Positions 1 through 35,344 are shown, counted from the first letter of the stretch. The stretch is 64,000 nucleotides of DNA from Tupaia tana (GCA_026018925.1 JAKSZU010000018.1:30442452-30506451), one strand, 5' to 3'. Numbers and translations are program-made. Notes: generated by a model not told the origin, from the sequence alone.

Positions 1-464
1 ATTTCTTGAAAATGTTTTGGAATTTCCTCAAGAGCAGGACAGACAGCCTCGGTGGGAGGAGGGCAGACAAGCAGGCTGCACCAGGCCAGACCTCTCTGCC
101 CAGCCCCTGCTCACAGAAATGGGTCTTCTGGAGTAAAACCTGGGGCTGTCCTGAAAGGATAGACTCCCAAACCAGGCTCCCGTCATGATGTGTGTGTGAG
201 TGTTGGTGTGAGTGTGTGCACACACACGTGTGTATGCTCACATGTTGGCCCAGGAAAACCTTGATGAGTTATGGGATAGTGGTCAGTTCTGTCCACATTT
301 CTTTCTAGTACAAACTAAAAAGATTTCTTAAATATATATTTTTATATATATATAAGGTTTCATTATGCCTTTTTAAAGTTTATTTACCATCCTGCATCTG
401 TTTTGTGTGTGTGTGTGTGTGTGTGTGTGTACGCAAGCTTTTCTGTGAGTGCTGGAATCATTAC
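1..464 (-). other. GNAO1: Intron after exon 8A (towards noncoding exon 9)
   Basis: No coding signal is seen. The stretch contains two TG/CA microsatellites (about 189-232 and 401-430) and an AT-rich part (320-360). Confidence 0.6.
401..430. repeat. (TG)n / (CA)n microsatellite beside exon 8A donor
   Basis: There are about 14 uninterrupted TG units. In the GNAO1 RNA this is a CA repeat that begins about 30 nt after the putative exon 8A donor. CA repeats there are known binding sites of hnRNP L. Confidence 0.9.
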
Positions 465-492
465 CAAATAGGTTGCTATACAGGACAAGAGG
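465..492 (-). other. GNAO1: GoA 3' UTR start in exon 8A, with splice donor
   Basis: After the GoA stop the minus strand continues for 28 nt and then reads CTATTTG/GTAATG, a usable donor at 459-464. The human gene has a noncoding exon in the GoA 3' UTR, so I place the end of exon 8A at 465 and expect the next exon to the left of the window. If the donor is not used, the UTR would simply read on through 1-464. Confidence 0.7.
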
Positions 493-23059
<22,567 letters not shown>

Positions 23060-23369
23060 TCAGCCATGGGCTCTGTGCCTGGACAGGACTGTGGGCTGTG
23101 CTGGGGCTTATGGCCAGGACCCCACCAGGGCAGGCCATGACGGCTCAGCCCCTGGCCTGCTCAGGAGCAGTGGGCCACCATCTGCACACCCATGGGGTCC
23201 TCTACAGGCAGGAAGGGGGTGGTGCTCTGCTCTCCATCCTTTAATTCAACCAGAGCTGCTCTATTTTCACCAGTTTTGAAAAGTGGAATTTTGCACAGTA
23301 TTTTGTTTGTGAGAAAATTTGAGAAATCAGTCTTCTCAGCTAGAATTGTAATTTTCTATACTTCTTAGC

Positions 23370-26300
23370 GAAGGTGGGGCAGAGACCCTGGGCCTGGGCT
23401 AAATCCGGCTGAGAATTCAGTGTGGAGAGACTGGCCTACTGCAGAGCTGGACCTTACGTGTGTGGGACTGGAGAGGCTGGCTGCCAAGTGAGTGCAGAGG
23501 GCAGAAACTCCTGTCACTAGTAAATCTCAGGAATGTAGGCCCTTGGATGGCCCAACGCTAAAACTTAATTCCATGAATTTTTATTTATTTGTCCGTGACC
23601 TGTGGCCTACCTTCCTCAGGGAAGGGGAAACTCAGCCCTGAATAAACAAGGGAAGGGGCAGGGGTAGGGGCAGGGGCACAGAATCAGGTGGGAGTGCAAT
23701 TCTTCTCTGCCTCCTTTCCCCTCCTTCCTGCCTAAGGGGGGTGTAGCTGAATTTGCTAAGGCACACACGTGGAGGCCGAAACTCTATATGGAATGACAGA
23801 AAAAGTGCCCCTTAATTAATAGGTTTCTCCCCTCTCCTCCTCATCTTGGATACCAAACAAGGGTCACCCGTTTCCAAAGCGTACAATGAGAAACGCGCAC
23901 CCTCACAGGCAGCAGTGGGTGGTCTCTGAAAATGCCAGAGGCCCTTGAAGGCATCCCAGGACCGCACCGTCACTGCTGCCTTGCACATGCGTACCACGGT
24001 TTAGTGCAAAGGATGCTTGTGCGCACACACCACCTTCCTTAGAACGTCTCAACCCTCTCACAACCTGGGGCCGGGTTCTTCACCCCTCCCTGCATCCACG
24101 CTCTTTCCTGCGTCTTCGCAGTCCCTCCCCTTAGAGGCAGAGTGTGTGACTTTGAGTGTGGCCAGGACACTTGCTTCAGCCCGCGGGATGACACGGGGCT
24201 GGCGGTGCGCTGGCGCCTTCAGAGGCCTTGTGTGTTGGCCCTTGGGCCTCTACCACCCAGGACGACCTGGGACACAGCACAGAGCTGGGCGCACCCTGGA
24301 TCTCTGATGCCCCTGTACGAAGTGACTGAGTTTAGGGGAGGCACTGAGTTTAAGGTGGCACTGCTGCAGCAGTAGCTAATGAACCGTGGTCGCGCTAAGT
24401 AGTATCATACCCATCTTACAGGCACGGAAAGTGAAGGTACTCACGTAGGTCACAGATGGTGAGCGGCAGGGCTGGGACTCCCAGGCCAGCCTCTGACTAC
24501 AGGCTTTTGATCCTGCTGGAGGGACCCAGTGCCAAGGTAACATGGCACTACCTAGGCCAGGCTGTGCACAGCCTGAGGTCACTGTGATGGAACCTGGAAC
24601 CCCATCCTACCCCCGCCTGCCCTTGAGGTTGCCTGCAGAGGGCTCCTCAGACCGCATGGCCTCCGGCCTCCACCTGGGAAGTTCTCTGCTCCTGAATGTG
24701 AGCCAGGCTACAGTTCAAGTGTTGGGGCCCAAGACAGATGGAAGCTGGGGCACCCCAGCTTCCTTGCTCTTCAGGGAGGCAATTCTGAGACAGTCCCATG
24801 GGGGGTCCCCAGAGGACTGAGCCCAGCTGCCCAAAGTGGTAGCTTACCTTTGCTGGCTTCTCTCCCTTCTATAGGTCCCTGCCCCACTCTCTCTGTAGCT
24901 CTCAAATGACCTCCCAAGTATATTCCTGTCTCAGGGTTGGCTTCTAGAAGAACCCAAACCAGGTCAATGAGGTCCGCCTGAGTCCAGGCACCAGATACAC
25001 CCTGCGTGCGTATTCACTCATTTCTCTGAGAGGTAGGACTATACTCAGACCACCTTCCTGACCAAAGAGCAAGATGATCCCCATTGTCCCTGCCAATATC
25101 CCAGCAGGCCCCAAGAACACCCCTGCCTCATGCCCACGGCCAGCCCTGTGGCACCGTGCTTGTGTGTGCTTGGCATGGCCCAGCAGGTGTCCGAGTAACG
25201 GGGCGAGAGGTGTGGCTGGGAGTGCTGGGCCAGGCAGAGAGTTCTCTGGACCTTCCTGCCCAGCAACCCAGTCCCGGGGGCCCAGCCAGCTTCCTGGGAA
25301 GGCAGATATGGGAAGCCGAGGCAAGGAAGAGGGTTACTCATGGGCACGTTGGCTGGTGGGCAAGTAACCCATGGTGAGCCACCTGTAGTCTTTCCCTGGG
25401 ACTTTTCAAATGGGGCAAACATAGGAGGATGTGCCCCCAGGGTCACTAGTGTCCTCCCAACCCATGGAGAGGCCTATAAGAATAACACTACTTGAAAGAG
25501 GTAGGACAGTGCCAAGTGTTTAGGTGCTGTGCTGGCTCCCCTACCCTCTCTGGGGCCTGACCCACAAGCCCCTGAGCATCAATGTCTACACTCGCACACA
25601 CACTGTCCCTGACTAGTATCAAGCCCCAGACAGAACACGCAGTACTGGAGGAGGCAGATCCAGGGAATACGGCGGGTGCAGGACCAGCGTGAGCACAGCA
25701 TGTCCACTGGGCTGGGAGTCGATGCCCAGCGTTTCCTGGGCCCCTCCTCCTGTTGCATTTCCCCCACAGTGAGACTGAGCCCCTGCTGGGGGCTGGGAGT
25801 GGGAGGAAGCAGGCCCATCATCTACCTGGTGTCATGGGCACTCCGGAGTGGGAATATTTTATTCATGGGCACTTATTATTACTAGACGGTTCCTCTGTTC
25901 CTCTGCTCGGTTCTTCTGCTTGCAAGCCCTTTCACCCCCACCCTCTGATTAAGCCAAAGGAGAGACAGGAAGTGATCCCAGGGAGTGAGTGGGAGGAACT
26001 GAAAATCCACAGGGGCCCTCGGGGGTGGGAGAGACACAAAAGAAGCCAGGTCAGCACCTGGAAGGTTTGTACCCAACAAGATTCTGTGTGCAATGTGGTA
26101 TGCGGGGCCAAAGCCTCTCATGGACATTTTTCCATGCTAAGTAGCTATTCATGTGTCAGGGCCTGTCCTCTGCAGGCTGGTGGGAAAGTTCTGGCAGCTG
26201 TGCCCACCCTGCCGTATGCCCTGGAAGGAAGCTATGACTGGCACAGAAGCTAGAAGGCCAAGCTCCCAGTGCTAACACAGAACCAGGTCTCTGGGGACAG

Positions 26301-27450
26301 TGTCCCCAGTGCCCCAGCCCTTGGCTCCTGGGCCACCCTCACTAATAAAGAGGGCTGTCCACCGGGGTGGGGCGGTGGGGGGACAGGCTTTCCTTCCAGG
26401 TGTGGGCTGCACTTGAAGTTTCCCCTGGCAGCTGATCTGGAAAGCTGGCCCTGGGGCCTGGCTTTGGGTGCCCTAGGCAGGCAGCGATGACTCAGGGAGG
26501 CAGTGGGTGGGTGGGCAGAGGTGGTGCCTCCACCTGGGGCTAAAAAGAAGGAGGCCTGTGAGTTAGGACCCTGCAGCGGATCCTGCTCCCAGATCCTGGC
26601 TGACCTTGGAAATCTCGGTCCTTTTCTGGATCTCAGTGCGTTCTCCCATGTGTGGAACGTGGTGATGGACCCGGCCCCGTTTCCAAACTTCCTCGTTCAG
26701 GCCCTCCTTTCATGGTTTCTGCCAGCCCTCTTGAGCACCAGAGTCAGAACGAGTCAGGGGCTGATGGGAGGGGCAGGTGGGACCAGACTTCCCACTGGGC
26801 GAGAGACTAGCATCCCAGTCTGAGCACCCGGAGCCATAACAAGAGAGTGAGAAGCATGGGCCCCTGCAAAGCCACCCTGTCCTCCCATGTTTGTTCCAAC
26901 ACGTGTGACCTGGAGTTTTATGAACCTTGTTCCACTGGGACGTAGCCCACAGCCCAACGCTGCACTAGGTGATCTCCTGGGATTCTCCGGTGGACAGCCC
27001 AGGGGTCTGGAGCCTTCCGCCCAGCTTCACTTCCTCACTGAGGTGTGTTGGGGTGTGGGAAGGGGTCCTGGGGTGATAGCACCTCCCCCCCCATTTCTCT
27101 CCTCCTTGCACCATCAGCCCAACTGCTCAAACACAAAGACCAGGAATCTTGCTTGATGTCGTGGCTTCCCTCTCTGTCCACTGTCCTGGACCCCATCTCA
27201 AATGTCACCACCTCAGTGCCCCCAGGCAGCCTGCTCCCATTGCACCAGCCTTACTGCCTCACAGCCAGTGCTGCGGGCGCCGTTCCTCGGAATGGGGTTT
27301 CCTCATTTCTCCTGGCAGCTCGGGGCTCACACACATGGTACTTTGTACATAGCAGGTGCTTGGCCACGCGTGTGGGCTGAGTGCACGCTCTGCCCCTAGT
27401 GTCAGGCACGGCCACCACCGAACCCCCGGGTATTCTTGTTTTGTCAGTTT
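23370..27450. other. Intron 3, near-exon part: nothing specific recognised
   Basis: Mostly GC-rich unique sequence apart from the MIR remnant near 24.4 kb. Open frames here carry no recognisable domain and lack splice context. Confidence 0.7.
24395..24515 (-). repeat. MIR remnant
   Basis: ATACCCATCTTACAGGCACG followed by TCACAGATGGTGAGCGGCAG. Confidence 0.6.
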
Positions 27451-27454
27451 AAAC

Positions 27455-27590
27455 ATTCATACCTCACCTACTCATTTCAGCAGCTCTGCTGGGTAGGCAC
27501 CACGGTTAGATGCCGTAACCTGCTCCAGATCACACAGTGAGTAGGAAAGCTTGGACTCACGTCCACCTTCTCTACAGAGCTGCAGCCAGC
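27455..27590 (-). repeat. MIR remnant
   Basis: GGTAGGCACCACGGTTAG and CCAGATCACACAGTGAGTAG. Confidence 0.55.
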
Positions 27591-28029
27591 AACCCTAGGC
27601 TGGTGTCTCAGACCAACCCCATCACCAGAGGCCAGAGCTGAGGACCCACTGGTGCCTGGCCTGGCCCCTTGAGCAAAGAGGAGGGAGATGAGTAAAAGAA
27701 AACAGGCCAGGCTTGGCAGGGAAGGAGGGTCTTTGCCAATATGCCCTAGAGGACTAAGGAGGGTGCCAAGCTTACCAAGGAATGGATAGAGCCAGAGGAG
27801 GCCCTGGGCCCTTTGTCTGCCTGCCTGAGGGTACCTGGAGGGCAGGCTCACACTGGCCTGACCTTCCATCCAGGGCTCCTCCTCAGCCAGTGGGGGGCAT
27901 TTTCCAGCACCTTTCTCTCTGCTATGACCCCCAAGGCACTGTACATCTCATTGGCCAGGGCTCACCTGGCTGTCCAGGCAGTATGAGGGCTGATGGAACA
28001 CACGTGTGGCCACAGAACAGACTTACCGT

Positions 28030-28330
28030 GTGCTGTGGTCTGAATGGGTCCCCCCAAATTCATATGCTGAAGTCCTAACCTCCAAGGGGGAGAGGGGTTA
28101 GGAGGTGCTTAGGTCATGAGGGTCACTGAGGGTCTCATGAATGGGCCAGTGTTCTGAGGCCCAGCTGCGGAAAGGGAGGGAAGGGGCTCTTTCCTGAGTG
28201 TGAGAGGGCGACATGACTGCACCTTCTCAGATGTATAGGTCTGGTAGGATGGTCTGGCAGTTACTCGTGCCAGAATGCCCCACCCCATCACTCTCCGCCT
28301 GCTTTATGGCCTAACTCCCATCTCACCCCA
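28030..28330 (+). repeat. Ancient placental interspersed repeat, same type as 41.8 kb
   Basis: It begins TGGTCTGAATGGGTCCCC and CCAAATTCATATGCTGAAG and continues with AGGTCATGAGGGTCACTGAG. It is truncated towards the right. Confidence 0.6.
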
Positions 28331-28404
28331 TCCTCCCTGAGGAGTCTCCTCCAGTGTCCTCCTTTGATCACCCCCTCCCTGGGCTTCCCAGCCCTGCTCC
28401 ATGC

Positions 28405-28590
28405 AGCCTTCTGGCAGCTTCAGATCAGACTCTGGAGCTGCCCTATCCTGAGTTCCAGTCTGGGCTCCCAACGTGGGCAAGGGCCTCAACCTTTCTGAAG
28501 TTCAGTGCCCTCGCCTGCAAAATAGGGACAACAGCATCACCGCTTTCTGACAGGTGGATATGCGAGCAAACAGCACTGAGCACAGGGTGA
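28405..28590 (+). repeat. MIR remnant
   Basis: GATCAGACTCTGGAGCTGCC, GGGCAAGGGCCTCAACCTTT and CCTGCAAAATAGGGACAACA in MIR order. Confidence 0.7.
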
Positions 28591-28762
28591 TACCTAGGAG
28601 TGGGCAGTGCCGGTGCCAGCATCCGTCCCATGTACAGGTATACACTGCCCCACTCTTGAGCTGCCTGGGACCAAAAGAGATAAAGAGGTCAGCCTGCTCA
28701 CCCACATGGTGATCAGGGCATGGCCGGGGCTGGCAGTTCTGAATGCCAACAGTGGGCACATG

Positions 28763-28986
28763 TTCTTCTTTCTTTTTTTAATTTGCTAGAGTGTGTGCTT
28801 GCTTCATGAGTGAGGAAGAAAACGAGAAAGCACCTCTCCTGGGAGATGGTCATGCCGCAGTCCCTTCTTTTCCATTTCTCCTTCAGGATTTAGGGCATGG
28901 TTTTCAAACCACTGGATCCAAGACTCAAAGCATGCAGTGGGTTATGGGGGATCCAGCACCTTAACCACCACATCACCAGCTGGCCC
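28763..28986 (-). repeat. tRNA-derived SINE, diverged
   Basis: Older copy with the characteristic CTCCTGGGAGATGG and GCCGCAGTCCCTTCTT blocks and a decayed head ending CACCAGCTGGCCC. Confidence 0.8.
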
Positions 28987-30104
28987 AGGATGCCCTTCTT
29001 ACGAGTTTAGGGTCAGGAGGCTGAGAGAGGCCAGGACTTTTCCAGGTCACCTGCAGGGTTATTTGTGCCTTATCAATGCTTTAAAAATAGCATTAACCTT
29101 TTTTTTCCCCCCATCATAGCTAGTGTAACTTTTCTGATTAAATGACATCTTGCTCAGAATGCTGACATATAAATATCCTGAAGCTGCTGGAGGTGGAGGT
29201 GAGGCACTTGTGGGGAACACTAGGACTTTGGAGAACCTCCTGTGTAAGCCTTTGCACTGCACCCATGAGCAGCTGGAGAGAGGGGTGGCAGAGAGGGGAA
29301 GGGACATGTGGAGACATGGCCCAGGGGACATCTCCAGGTGTGGAAGGGTGGGGATTTGGGTACAGAGTGTCCCCTGGCACTCTTTGAATGCCTTGGGCCA
29401 TTGCTGGGCAGCAGCAGAGTATCCAGCTTGGCGGTGCGGTAGTGATGCCCCGAGCCAGCAGTACACGGGGTCTCTCACCCTGGTACACGGTCCGGGGCTT
29501 CTTGCCACGAGGATAGGAGCTGCTGGGGGCTGGTCACGAGTGTGCGTGAGCACGGCACTAAGATCCAGCGGACGTCAAGGGGTGTTGCTCCCAGAAAGCT
29601 TCCTCTAGTCAGCCAGCTGGTCCCTGGAGCTAGAACCCTTCCCATGAGGAGGGGTGTGGGCTGCCAGATCTCCATCAGGGTCTCGCCTACCTGCACACCC
29701 AGGTCCTTCCTGCCGGGCCAAAAATGGTTCGCTCGTGCCAACTTCCCCTGCCCTAGCATCTCCTTCCCACCCTGCTCAGAGGGGAAGTTGATGCCACCTG
29801 TGCCCAGGATGGTGGTGGGACTAAGAGCACTACCGGAAAGAACACCACGTGTCTCCACTCACTCGTCAGACCTGCAGGGACTCAGGAGAGCCCAGTATAT
29901 TCACTGAAATGACGATGGCAAACTGCGCTTTTAACATTTGGGTCTTCAAAGTCCTTCCCTTCTCTTTGGGGTGATGTGGACTTTTCAATAAACATCAGCG
30001 GCAAAGAGGCTTAGAGTGAAAGTGTAATAAAGGGCCTTTTCCTTTTTGAGACATAATGCAAAGGAGTTGGTGGGGGAAGTGAACAAGCGTTTTCATTTGG
30101 GTGA

Positions 30105-30290
30105 GCTCAGTTCAAATCCTGGCTCTGCATCTTTTAAGCCATGTGATCTTGGATAGACCATGGGACCCTCTGGAGCCTCTGTTCTCTCATTCCTTCCAAC
30201 CACTCGGGGCTGTTTATGCAGATGAAATGGGCTGAGGATGTGACACAGCTCTGCAACATGAAAGAGCCCTGCAAATGTTAGTTATTATAA
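30105..30290 (+). repeat. MIR remnant
   Basis: AGTTCAAATCCTGGCTCTGC, CATGTGATCTTGGATAGACC and a decayed 3' part. Confidence 0.7.
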
Positions 30291-30492
30291 GCAAAGATGA
30301 AGTGCCTCAGACACAAACAACAAGCTGACATAAAATAACCTGCTTTGTATAAGACTTTCCAGGCAAGCATGATAATCTTGATAACAATAATCATAGTAAT
30401 TATAATAATAACCCCTTCCAGTTGAGGAGATGGTTTGGATTCGTTCAGAGTTTTCCTCCATTTCTAATCTTTTAGGCCACATGAAGTGTGAA

Positions 30493-30494
30493 TG

Positions 30495-30538
<44 letters not shown>
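30493..30538. repeat. (AC)n microsatellite
   Basis: About 20 AC units in unbroken array. Confidence 0.95.
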
Positions 30539-30542
<4 letters not shown>

Positions 30543-30604
30543 CCTCCAGTTGCAAGGGAAGCTTCCATTCAGCCCTGCCCCATGTACTGAAGTTGTCCCT
30601 ACAC

Positions 30605-30618
30605 CCACCAGGGGGCAG
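30605..30618 (+). promoter_or_regulatory. CTCF-like core motif
   Basis: CCACCAGGGGGCAG matches the CTCF core consensus closely. It lies in unique sequence just after the AC repeat. Confidence 0.4.
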
Positions 30619-31758
30619 GAGTGCACAGGTCAAAGGGAACGGAGCACGAATTGGTCACGCCACAGCCAGAGACCAGGAAGGGCAGGGCCAGGCATGGTGG
30701 CCACTGCTGCCTACTATCCTGCTGACCTGCTTAAAGTAGAAGCAGCAGAGACCCCAGCCACCAGAGGCCCAGCCTGGGTACTGCCACTCTAGCAGATAAA
30801 AACACAGCAGGGGGACTTAAGTTCTGGGCACTTAAGAACTGCCAGGCCCATCCGACCCGGGCCTGTATGTCTTAAGAAACACAGTCGCGTTCTCTCTCTC
30901 ATACAGGACAGAACCCCTCCCTTTCCTTCTGTGGCTGGGTCTCAGAACAGTGGGGGGCTGTGGTGGAAAGAGGGACCCACCCTCTCACACCTTGGGCAGC
31001 GTCTGCTTTCCTGACCCGGGACTGGCAGATCACTCCTGAAGTGTGATTCAATGCAAGGGCACTGACTCGCCACTCCAGGGGGCACTTTAGACATCTGTGA
31101 AGTGTCTTTGGTAGTAGCAATAAGGGGTCCTGCAGGCGTTCAACAATGGCTGGGTGGCGGGTGTGCCTGACGCTCTTTCCTCCTTGGGTGTAGCCTGCTG
31201 TCAGTTCACAGGTCTCAGGCTGTGCACCTCACGGGGCCACTGTTTGCTTCAGGGAAGGGAACCTTTCTGCTTCCCCCCCAAATTCCCACAGCAGAACCAA
31301 GGATTTAGTGCTGCTTCTTTCCATATCTTGGTTTCCATATTTAGGTGGGATAACGATCCTCCCACTCTCTCCTTTCAAATCTACTCCTCCCTTCTCCAGG
31401 CAGCCATCTCCACATCCCACTATGACCTGTCTATGATCCCAGCCTATCGAAGCACTCAGCTGTCCACCCTCCATTGCATCATCCACCCATCAGCCATTTT
31501 GCTCAGCCACCCACTCACTCCTGACCTTCTATCTTTCCAGAGCACCTGCCTGTCCCTCAGTTATTCACGCACTCCTCTGTGGTCTATCTAGCCACTACCC
31601 ACTCACACATCTACTCCTTTATATGTTGTATACCTACTATGTGGCAGATACTGAGTGGGGCCTTGGTCTTAACAGCTTTTGTAATTGGTGTAAAAGGAAC
31701 ACACTGTCTGATGGTCCCCAACCTTGAACATTGGAGAGGATAAGAGCTGCTCCTTCGG

Positions 31759-31846
31759 AGGCCAGCAGATGGTGTAGTGGTTATGTTGTTGTACTCCCAC
31801 ATGGCTGACCACGGTTTCAGTCTCAGACCCAGTGCCTTGAAAAATC
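31759..31846 (+). repeat. Partial tRNA-derived SINE (head only)
   Basis: It starts GGCCAGCAGATGGTGTAGTGG and includes the ACTCCCACATGGCTGACCA segment, then stops after CAGTGCCTTG. It is directly followed by a second, complete SINE. Confidence 0.8.
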
Positions 31847-31852
31847 ACACTG

Positions 31853-32148
31853 GGGGACCAGCAGTTAGTGTAATGGCTATGTCGCTGAACTCCCATGTAG
31901 CCTACTGTGGTTCGAGTCCTGGACCCAGCGGCTTAAACTCACGCCAGGCGCGTGTGCATGCGTGCCCAAGATCCCGAGAGGAGAATGGAGGAGAAGGGAT
32001 TGCAGCGTGGCCATGCCCCCTGGGGGTTGATTTCTCGCTTTCTATCTCTCTGTTTTTCTCTGTCTTTCTGGCGAGTGCACGCACCCTATAGCAAAAACCT
32101 CTGCCCCCCCCAAAAAAAGTGTAAAAAAACAAAACAAAACAAAAAACA
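31853..32148 (+). repeat. tRNA-derived SINE, full length
   Basis: Head GGGGACCAGCAGTTAGTGTAA, B-box-like GGTTCGAGTCC, body with GAGAGGAGAATGGAGGAG, and a C- and A-rich tail. Confidence 0.95.
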
Positions 32149-34825
32149 GAATTGCCCCTTTGACTTTCCCTCCCTCTGTCCCTCCTTTGTCAAGGGCCTG
32201 GCTTTGTTAAGAAAGGCTCTTCCTCAGGTCTCCGGCTGGGTTCCAAAGTAGTCCAAATTTTCTGGATCCCTCAGAGCCATGTCTTAAGCCTCCAACTTTG
32301 GGCCCAGGCTGCCTCCTCTGTGGGGTGGAGAAGGTTTTGGTTTCTTATCCCAAGTTTCTAAAGGGTCACACCCTTTCAGCTTTAGAACCCTTGGGTCTTC
32401 TCCTTGCTTGGAGGCAACATTTTTCTAGCAGAAGTCGGTTCACTATGTATCTCTAAGGACTGGGGGTGGGAGTGACTGTGGCCTGAGTCCTGAGGGACCA
32501 TCAATGATTCCTGCACTGGACACCATAAAGTCTTCTCATATAAGCCATCCGTCAGCCCCTAGGCCTGCCCTGCCCTCTCAGGCAGTCCAGTGGGGCCTCA
32601 GGTGCATCAACCACAGGCTGTGGGGTCAGGAAGGCCCCTCTAAGGAGGCAGCCATGGAGTACGGTCTGGGCCTCAAGGAGAACCTGGTGTGGATGGGACA
32701 CGTGAGAGGGGTGTGTTTGGGAGATGAGCAGTCATGGGTCAGCTGTGCTCAGCTACCAGGACACAGTCCAGTCACTGGCTTTCACTGGGGACTCTTAAAG
32801 GGGTAAGGAGGGAATTAAAGGGGGATGAACAGAGACCAGAGGCAAAGCAGGGGGGTCTTGCCTGGGCAGCAGTGGGTCTTAGAGAGCGCTATATGCCCTT
32901 CCCGCTATTGGTAGAAGCTGGGGACACTGGGGGACCCAGAAAATCATGCAGCCTGTGGACACTAAACTAAGAAAAGCCACCCCTCCCCTGCATACCGGTG
33001 GTTCTGGGCCTGTCACCAGACTGCATCTTGGCCAGGCTGCTGGTCAGAATATGATCTGGTATCCGCCCCTACGGAGCCCCACAGGGCGAATGCCACACCT
33101 TCTAAGTGTGGAGAACAGGACATTTGCTCCCTGTGCTTCCCAGGCTCCCGGCCTCCTCAGGGCTGCTGGCTGCTGTGGGCCGTGGAGCGGTCTGCCCCCA
33201 GCTCCTGAACAGAGCTCAGACTGCTGGTCTCTGCACAGAATGCACTGAGGGCCAGTGGTGACCTTATCTGAGACGGCACTGCAGGCTGGGGGCCCTGCCC
33301 ATCTTCAACAGCGACAGAGGACTGCGCAAGTTCTCAGGAGCAGTGGGCTAATGTCACCAAATGTTCTGACCATCTCAGGTCCCCAAGCATGGAGTGGGGA
33401 CACCGTTTGTCCTAAGCTCCACTTTCTTTGGGACAACCTATGTGGCACTACTTTCTCTTGGTGCCCGTTTCCCCTTGGCAGGTCTAGGCTGGCCAAGTCT
33501 ACACCTTTTCTCTGAGACAGGAGCTCACTCTAGGCAGCTGACCCACGAAGCAGACACCATCCAGTGACAAATAAACTGTAAGGATGGGATAGAGATTTCC
33601 AAATTCACGATGCCCTCACCCTCTGCCTCCTTTCTCATAAGCTCAATGTTCTAAGACAGGAGAAAAGAACTAAAACTGGATAGACTAAATTTCTAAGAAA
33701 TGAATGAGGGCAGTATGAAATTGCCCACACAGAGCTCAGGAAAGCAAAGTGATAATGGCCAGCCTCATCTCTTCAGAACACAAGTGACAATAGTGAACAG
33801 TTAATTAGGGCCATGTCAGCTGGGTGATATTTGCAACACAATCGTGGGACAGAAAAGATGGATGCCGGAGCAGCGCGCAACAGAGGGGCAGGGGCTGACT
33901 GGTCCTGAGGCTGGCGGGGTGGCTGACTGGTGTTGTCCCTATGCTCATTCACTGAAATTTCCCCTATCTCTCGTTCCTTCACTGGGAACGTCAGTTCCCC
34001 CACCATCCACCAAGGGTGATCAGAGACTGCTTTTGTTTGAAAAGGCGTGTGCCCCCTCGCTTCTCAGAGCTCAGAAGACTCGGACTTTGGTCCATGCTGC
34101 CTCTTTTTGGCTCTGGGCAAGTCTCTCTTCACAGGGTCTCAGTGTCCCCAGCTGCACAAGGAAGGAGGTGGCTAGATCTGGGGCACTCAAAACGTGGACT
34201 GTGTACCCCTGGGGGTCTCTCACGCCCTTTCAGGGAGGTCCACAAGATCAAAACACTAAGGCGCTGCTGTTTACCTTGCTAGCAGTGCTAAGGTTTGCGT
34301 TGATGGTGCAAAAGCAGCAGTAGATAAAATGTGGACTCCCTCGCAGGAAGCAGGGCAATGCACTAGACTGCAGCAGTCACTGGATTCCTTACCCCGTGCA
34401 CTCACAGCAAAACAAATGCCGGGTTTACTTCAGAATGTCCTTGATGAAGCAGTAGAAATAACGAACTTAAAAAAAAAAGAAACAAAACAACCTCCGCCCT
34501 TAAGTACATGAGTGATGAAGGGATGGGCACACACAAACACTTGTGGTGCAAACAGAAGGAAGATGCTCTCTTGAGGAACAGCTCTAGAGAGGCTGAGCTG
34601 CCAGCTGAACTGGTCTCCTTTTCCATGGGACACCACTCGTGCTGGAAAGAACACCTGACAGATAAAAATGGACTTGGGGCTTTGGCAGACATTTCCTCAA
34701 AAATGAACCAAGAGAACCTATCATTTCAGGAAAACCACTGACCTGACCTATTTATTACTAAAATGATAGACGTTCAGCTTTCAAGGGAAAAGCCAGGATT
34801 TAGAAAACTTATATTTGCCACTAAG
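32149..34825. other. Intron 3: unique stretch
   Basis: No SINE or L1 is seen. A weak MIR-like piece lies near 34.06-34.17 kb (CTCTGGGCAAGTCTCTCTTC). Otherwise nothing is recognised. Confidence 0.6.
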
Positions 34826-34953
34826 TATTTTTTTTTTTTTTTTTTTAAGACAGAAAGCAAGAAATCACCTGCCAGGGGGATGGCCATGCCACAGTCCCTT
34901 TCCCTTCATTCTCTTTTTGGGATTTTGGGCATGCATGCACATGCGCCCGGCTT

Positions 34954-34988
<35 letters not shown>

Positions 34989-35344
34989 AGAGGTTTTTGC
35001 TATAGGGTGCATGTGCTCACCAGACAGACAGAGGGAGACAGAGAGATAGAAAGTGAGAAATCAGCTCCCAGGGGGCATGGCCACGCCGCAATCCCTTCTC
35101 CTCCATTCTCCTCCATTCTCCTCTTGGGATCTTGGGCACACACGCACACACGCCCAGCATGAGTTTAAGCCACCGGGTCCGGGACTCGAACCACGGTCGA
35201 CTACGTGGGAGTCCAGCGACATAGCCATTATGCTAACTGCTGGTCCCCGCCTGGCTTGAATTTTAAGCCACGGAGTCTGGGACTTGAACCTCGGTAGACC
35301 AAGTGGGAGTCCAATGACGTAACCATTTCATCTCTGCTGGTCCC
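34826..35344 (-). repeat. Older SINE split by a younger SINE
   Basis: The outer copy occupies 34826-34956 and 35265-35344. Its halves are separated by the inner SINE and by a duplicated GCCYGGCTTGARTTTT sequence (34945-34960 and 35249-35264), the target-site duplication of the inner insertion. Confidence 0.9.
34961..35248 (-). repeat. Young SINE nested in SINE
   Basis: Inner copy with a T-run of about 30, GAGGTTTTTGCTATAGGGTG, intact CpG-containing B-box region (CGGGACTCGAACC) and head GGGGACCAGCAGTTAGCATAA on the minus strand. Low divergence suggests a recent insertion. Confidence 0.93.

Noticed and set aside
30493-30538. Open frames made of repeated His-Thr
   Set aside because: They are translations of a CA microsatellite.
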